Assembly: GCA_013289585.1 (NCBI GenBank)
Contig: JABCZR010000011.1
Coordinates: 1 to 64,000, forward strand
Length of the DNA: 64,000 nucleotides
Reading direction: 5' to 3'
DNA from: Acidobacteriota bacterium
GTDB taxonomy: Bacteria > Acidobacteriota > Terriglobia > Acidiferrales > UBA7541
Part shown: in pieces, positions 60,446 through 64,000 of the stretch
Position numbering within the stretch: position 1 is the stretch's first letter
Layout: every line of letters begins with the position of its first letter
Translations under genes and position numbers: made by a program
Notes under the pieces: model-generated
The model's database searches: none
Seen by the model: only the letters and a program-made list of their open reading frames with translations
Told to the model about the DNA's origin: nothing

Positions 60446-61417
60446 ATGACAATGCCGACTGTGACGAATGGAAAAGTTTTGCTGAGGGTGAGGCCGAGAG
60501 GCTTCTGCGCGGGCGTCGTGCGCGCGGTGGATATCGTCGAATTGGCCCTCGAAGCCTATGGCGCCCCTGTCTACGTGCACCACGAAATCGTCCACAACAC
60601 CTACGTAGTAGAGCAGTTGCGCCGCCGCGGCGCCATTTTTGTCGAAGCTATCGAAGAAGTCCCACACGGCGCCGTGCTGGTTTTCAGCGCCCATGGTGTG
60701 CCGCCGACCGTCCGCGACGAGGCCAAGTCGCGCGCCCTGAAAGTGATTGACGCCACCTGCCCGCTGGTCACCAAGGTCCATCTGGAAGCACTCAAGTTTG
60801 CCCGCGAAAAGCGCACCATTATCCTCATCGGCCATCGCGACCATCAGGAAATCGTCGGCACTTCGGGCGAAGCCCCCGAAAGCACCATCGTAGTGGACTC
60901 CGTCGCCGCCGTGGACGCGCTCGAAGTCGACAATCCCGAAAAACTCTCGTTCCTCACTCAAACCACATTGAGCCTCTATGACACCCAGGAAATCGTGGCT
61001 CGTCTGCGCCAGAAATTTCCTTTGATTCAGGGCCCTGCCAGCGACGACATTTGCTACGCCACGCAGAACCGCCAGGAAGCCGTCGAGCAAGTCGCCAAAG
61101 ACGTGGACCTGATCCTGGTCGTCGGTTCACCGAACAGCTCCAATTCGAACCGCCTGGTGGAAGTCGCGCAGCGCAGCGGCGTCAAAGCGCAATTGATTGA
61201 CTCAGCGAAGGACATCGACGTGAAATGGCTCGACGGTGTCGCCCGTGTCGGCTTGACGGCCGGCGCGTCCGCACCGGAAGTACTCGTCGAGCAGGTCAGT
61301 GAACGCTTGGCGGAGTTCGGCTTTACGGATCAGCGTGATCTGGATTTGATCCGCGAAGATGTGCGCTTCACGCTACCGCCGGAACTGGCGACCATTGCGC
61401 CGGCGCCGCGCCGCTAA
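60446..61417 (+). CDS. ispH: 4-hydroxy-3-methylbut-2-enyl diphosphate reductase
   Basis: 323 residues. It is the last enzyme of the MEP isoprenoid pathway, reducing HMBPP to IPP and DMAPP with a [4Fe-4S] cluster. The three cluster cysteines are Cys21 (RGFCAGV), Cys105 (DATCPLV) and Cys203 (DICYATQNRQ), in the same order and spacing as in E. coli IspH. Active-site His50 (HHEIVHNTYVV), His83 (SAHGVPP) and the Glu in HRDHQEIVGT are also there. The next plus-strand gene is 131 nt downstream. ATG 60446 is used; TAGG lies just before it. Confidence 0.97.
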   Translation: MTMPTVTNGKVLLRVRPRGFCAGVVRAVDIVELALEAYGAPVYVHHEIVHNTYVVEQLRRRGAIFVEAIEEVPHGAVLVFSAHGVPPTVRDEAKSRALKVIDATCPLVTKVHLEALKFAREKRTIILIGHRDHQEIVGTSGEAPESTIVVDSVAAVDALEVDNPEKLSFLTQTTLSLYDTQEIVARLRQKFPLIQGPASDDICYATQNRQEAVEQVAKDVDLILVVGSPNSSNSNRLVEVAQRSGVKAQLIDSAKDIDVKWLDGVARVGLTAGASAPEVLVEQVSERLAEFGFTDQRDLDLIREDVRFTLPPELATIAPAPRR

Positions 61418-61548
61418 CGAGTTTGCAGTTCGCAAGTTCGGGCAGGGTGATCTCTATCTGTCCCGAATAGTTCGAGGGGACGGTCGTTGGATTGTCCGCT
61501 CAGCTGTTGCCAGGCGTTACAGGGGAAACACAACACAAGGAGCAGACC

Positions 61549-62532
61549 TTGGCGGTCAAAATCGTCCGTCAGCCGAAGAAGATTGCCTTAATAGGCGCGC
61601 CTTCGAGCGCCGCCGCGTTTTCTGCGGGCAGCGAAAAGGCGCCGGCGGCTTTGCGTGCGGCCGGGCTTGCCGAAAAGCTGCAATCCGCCGGTTATGAAGT
61701 CGTGGACTACGGCGACTGCGCCCCACGACTCTTCGCGGATGACGAAGAGCACCGCCGGGCCCGCAATCTTCCCGCCATCGTCGCCGGATTGAACGACCTG
61801 AAGACGCGCGCGGAACTTGCGGTAAAAAGCGGCGCGCTGGTCCTCGTCCTGGGCGGCGATTGCGCGCAAGTGATCGGGCTTCTGACCGGCGCACGGCGCT
61901 ACTACAAACACGTGAACCTGCTGTGGTTCGATCGCGACGCCGATTTGAACACTCCCGCTTCCACTCCTTCAGGCCGTATCGATGGTATGGTCGTGGCCCA
62001 CATCATCGGCAGGGGCGCGCCGGAGCTGGTGCGTTTCTGGAGCGATGCGCCTCTCGTCCGCGAGCCGGATGTCACCCTCTTTGGTCTCGAACGTCTCGAT
62101 CCGCCGGAGCAGGAATTTCTCGCCAAATCGCCCATACGGCATATCGACGCAGCGAACGTCCGTTCCAGTGGCGTTGGCAAAGCTGCGCACGACGCTTTGG
62201 TCCAGGTGCACGCCGACGCGCGCGAATTTGTTCTGCATCTCGATACCGATGTGATCGCCCTCGAGGATTTTTCCGCCGTCAACGTTCCCGGGAGCGGCGG
62301 CATGTCTTTCGACGAAGTTCGCACCGCCTTCGTGGAATTCGCCAAGCACAAGAACCTGCTTGGCCTGGATGTAGCGCAATACAATCCAGACAAGGATGCC
62401 GATGGAAGTGGCGCAGCGAAACTCGTCGATTTACTTGTCGAAGCGCTTTCGGCTCGCCTCGAGGCCCTGGCCGCGCCAGCAGCTGAACCCGCTGCGTCGG
62501 CCGAATTATCTTCCTCGGAAACCACCGCGTAG
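61549..62532 (+). CDS. Divergent arginase-family (ureohydrolase-like) protein
   Basis: 327 residues from TTG 61549, six bases after AAGGAG; TTG 61492 would add 19 residues. The arginase/deacetylase-type fold is clear: IALIGAPSSAAAFSAG at the start, LVLVLGGDCAQ, NLLWFDRDADLNTPASTP and EFVLHLDTDVIALEDF. In active ureohydrolases the metal ligands sit in GGDH, DAHxD and SxDxD. Here GGDH is GGDC (Cys105), DAHxD is DRDAD (Asp128, Asp130, Asp132) and Asp232/Asp234 are kept. The two His ligands are therefore replaced, so the metal site is altered or lost. Possible enzyme, binding protein or regulator; role unknown. It follows ispH in the same direction. Confidence 0.85.
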   Translation: MAVKIVRQPKKIALIGAPSSAAAFSAGSEKAPAALRAAGLAEKLQSAGYEVVDYGDCAPRLFADDEEHRRARNLPAIVAGLNDLKTRAELAVKSGALVLVLGGDCAQVIGLLTGARRYYKHVNLLWFDRDADLNTPASTPSGRIDGMVVAHIIGRGAPELVRFWSDAPLVREPDVTLFGLERLDPPEQEFLAKSPIRHIDAANVRSSGVGKAAHDALVQVHADAREFVLHLDTDVIALEDFSAVNVPGSGGMSFDEVRTAFVEFAKHKNLLGLDVAQYNPDKDADGSGAAKLVDLLVEALSARLEALAAPAAEPAASAELSSSETTA

Positions 62533-62627
62533 GATTTTTCTTTGAGCAGCGAAGTTTACGGGGGCAAATTACTCCGCCGCACCCGCTCGAATCGCTCATT
62601 CGAATCGCAGAAAAAATCCGCCGCCGT

Positions 62628-63539
62628 TCAGGAAGCCGCTGCGGCGCGCTTGCGAAGATAGCGTGCGAGTCCAAGGAAAGACAAATTGAGACCCGCGCTG
62701 AAGACGTAGTGTTCCACTTCGCCAGGAGGCAAGTGCTGCGCGATTTCCGCATGCGTGACCGACATGAACGCATCCATAGCCGCGGAATCATTCGAAGCGG
62801 CACGAACGCTTTTCTCCGCGAGCGCCGCCCATAGATGGAGTCGTTCCCTGAACCGCAATAGATGTTCGGCCGGACTTTCAGAGTAGCCGTAGTGCGTAAG
62901 AAAAAGCCGCGACGGCTTGCGCTCAAGGATGGCCGCGAAAGAAGAATCCCAGATTTCGAGGTCAATATCCGGTGGCGGCGTAGCGGGCATTTCGTACGCA
63001 TGGCCTTCGATGCGCACGCCCGCGGTATCACCGACGAAAGCTATTCCTTCCTGATGGTCGAAATAGCTGACGTGATGCGAAGCGTGGCCGGGAGTGTACA
63101 CAACTTCCAGTTTGCGCGAGCCAAGTAAGAGCGTCTCGTTCCCATCGAGGATGCGCAGATTCTCCTCAGGAACGGGAAGCATCTCACCGAAAAGCCGCTG
63201 TAGCTCCTTGGGCCATAGCCGTTGTGCGCTGGCCAGAAGTTTGGAAGGATCGGCCATGTGCGGCGCGCCGATCTTGTGCACATAAACCCGGAGCCCGGGA
63301 TTTTCGCGAACCATTGCGCCGCTGGCTCCGGCGTGATCCATATGAATGTGCGTCAGCAGGATCGCGTCCAGATCGCGCACGGTCAGGCCGTGCGTTTGCA
63401 GTTGCTGCCGAAGAGTCTCTAGTGTCGAACCGGGGCCCGGGTCAACGAGCGCGCGATGGCCCTCCGATTCCAGCAGCGCCGCCGCGATGGTCCGCGGTTG
63501 TCCCATCCACTTGTTGTCGAGTATCGTGAGCTTGTTCAT
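62628..63539 (-). CDS. MBL-fold metallo-hydrolase
   Basis: 303 residues from ATG 63539 (MNKLTILDNKW); upstream frame adds 22 residues without family character. The zinc motif THIHMDHA has His64, His66, Asp68 and His69. Further ligands are in YTPGHASHHVSY, FVGDTAG and LFLTHYG. The central part (about 75-140) is longer than in minimal MBL enzymes, and the helical C-terminal region (about 215-303) may help binding. Hydrolase of an unknown ester, thioester or lactone. Its convergent neighbour is the arginase-family gene. Confidence 0.93.
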   Translation of the reverse strand: MNKLTILDNKWMGQPRTIAAALLESEGHRALVDPGPGSTLETLRQQLQTHGLTVRDLDAILLTHIHMDHAGASGAMVRENPGLRVYVHKIGAPHMADPSKLLASAQRLWPKELQRLFGEMLPVPEENLRILDGNETLLLGSRKLEVVYTPGHASHHVSYFDHQEGIAFVGDTAGVRIEGHAYEMPATPPPDIDLEIWDSSFAAILERKPSRLFLTHYGYSESPAEHLLRFRERLHLWAALAEKSVRAASNDSAAMDAFMSVTHAEIAQHLPPGEVEHYVFSAGLNLSFLGLARYLRKRAAAAS

Positions 63540-63648
63540 AGAATTGGTGTCCGCCGCTTTGCGGCCGCCTGAAACAAAGGCCGCCAGCGACACAGTGTAA
63601 CGCAAGAGCCTGGACGCCGGACGCTTTCGGCGGATGAGATCAGTGGGC

Positions 63649-63654
63649 AGGAGG
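63649..63654 (+). promoter_or_regulatory. Ribosome site AGGAGG for the last, partial gene
   Basis: AGGAGG is seven bases before TTG 63662, the best start of the methyltransferase. No ATG in this frame is better placed. Confidence 0.7.
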
Positions 63655-63661
63655 AGCGCAT

Positions 63662-64000
63662 TTGGAGACGGTCCCTTGTAACTTGTGCGGTTCCCGGGAG
63701 TACACCAAGGTCTACGAGATGCCGGACCGCCGTTTTTTCCGCGACGAATTTTTCGCCGTGGTCGAATGTTCGCGCTGCGGACTCGGTTTTCTCAATCCTC
63801 GCCCCTCGATTGCAGAAATCCAGAAATATTACCCGACGGAGTATTACCAGGGTCCGCCGACTTCCAGCCACGACCGCTATTTGACGCGCCGGTACACGCG
63901 GCAAGCGAACTATCTAGCGGGAGTGCAGAACGCCAGCGCGCGCAAAAAATTACTGGACGTGGGTTGCGCGAATGGAGACTTCCCGCGTTTCATGGCCGCG
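63662..64000 (+). CDS. SAM-dependent methyltransferase with N-terminal zinc finger (partial)
   Basis: The first 113 codons of a gene that runs off the window edge. The N-terminus has a CxxC...CxxC pattern (PCNLCGS at about 6-12, ECSRCG at about 35-40) that probably binds zinc. It is followed by FLNPRPSIAEIQKYYPTEYYQ, a segment typical of class I methyltransferases of the C-methyltransferase type found in sugar and cell-surface polysaccharide biosynthesis clusters. The SAM-binding motif LLDVGCANGDFPRFM starts at about residue 97. Substrate unknown. Confidence 0.88.
   Translation, partial: METVPCNLCGSREYTKVYEMPDRRFFRDEFFAVVECSRCGLGFLNPRPSIAEIQKYYPTEYYQGPPTSSHDRYLTRRYTRQANYLAGVQNASARKKLLDVGCANGDFPRFMAA

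Overview
This window looks like chromosomal DNA of a soil-type Acidobacteriota. The strongest pointer is three copies of the ADOP family (acidobacterial duplicated orphan permease, a MacB/FtsX-like permease with no ATPase partner). Supporting signs are many Sec- or Tat-exported amidohydrolases and sugar enzymes, DUF1579, YceI and DUF2339/DUF3999 proteins, a high-GC composition with strong AGGAGG ribosome sites, and short REP-like palindromes. I see no rRNA, tRNA, CRISPR array, phage or insertion sequence. Both edges cut genes: the last 44 codons of an upstream gene at 1-135, and the first 113 codons of a methyltransferase at 63662-64000.

Layout. 1-5.6 kb: amidohydrolase pair, ADOP permease and an exported LolA-like protein. 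5.9-14.1 kb: loosely packed small genes, including HdeD-like, a REC-MEDS response regulator, an exported TPR protein, an exported acidobacterial family protein, DUF3291-like, YdeI-like, PilZ and YceI. 14.1-21 kb, minus strand: YtcJ-like amidohydrolase, hybrid sensor kinase and a long acyl-CoA dehydrogenase. 21.3-29.8 kb: CocE/NonD hydrolase, a pirin-YCII-ECF42 sigma cluster, a secreted phosphoesterase, a small exported protein and a second member of the family seen at 9.3 kb. 30-35.3 kb: Tat-exported Gfo/Idh/MocA oxidoreductase plus sugar isomerase, DUF1579, bicupin and thiolase. 35.8-47.5 kb: second ADOP, an exported SAM-hydrolase-like lipoprotein, DUF481 barrel, GlsB-like, TPR, a mini substrate-binding protein, the DUF3999/DUF2339 pair and a small membrane protein. 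47.7-58.2 kb: PilZ/coiled-coil protein, amidohydrolase, third ADOP, SDR, Ig-repeat/beta-propeller lipoprotein, DUF4442 and PilZ. 58.4-64 kb: GNAT, PP2C/SpoIIE phosphatase, IspH, a divergent arginase-family protein, an MBL hydrolase and the methyltransferase.

The genes point to a heterotrophic oligotroph with a large envelope-directed enzyme set (amidohydrolases, peptidase-like hydrolase, phosphoesterase, sugar oxidoreductase/isomerase), beta-oxidation enzymes (acyl-CoA dehydrogenase, thiolase) and varied signalling (hybrid kinase, REC-MEDS, PilZ proteins, PP2C phosphatase, ECF42 sigma). No defence island or classical mobile cluster is visible. The least ordinary items are the SAM-hydrolase homologue with a lipoprotein signal, the arginase-family protein with substituted metal ligands, the amidohydrolase without its HxH motif, the REC-MEDS fusion with a likely CTG start, a five-copy GGTACAG motif cluster, and an unnamed exported family present twice.
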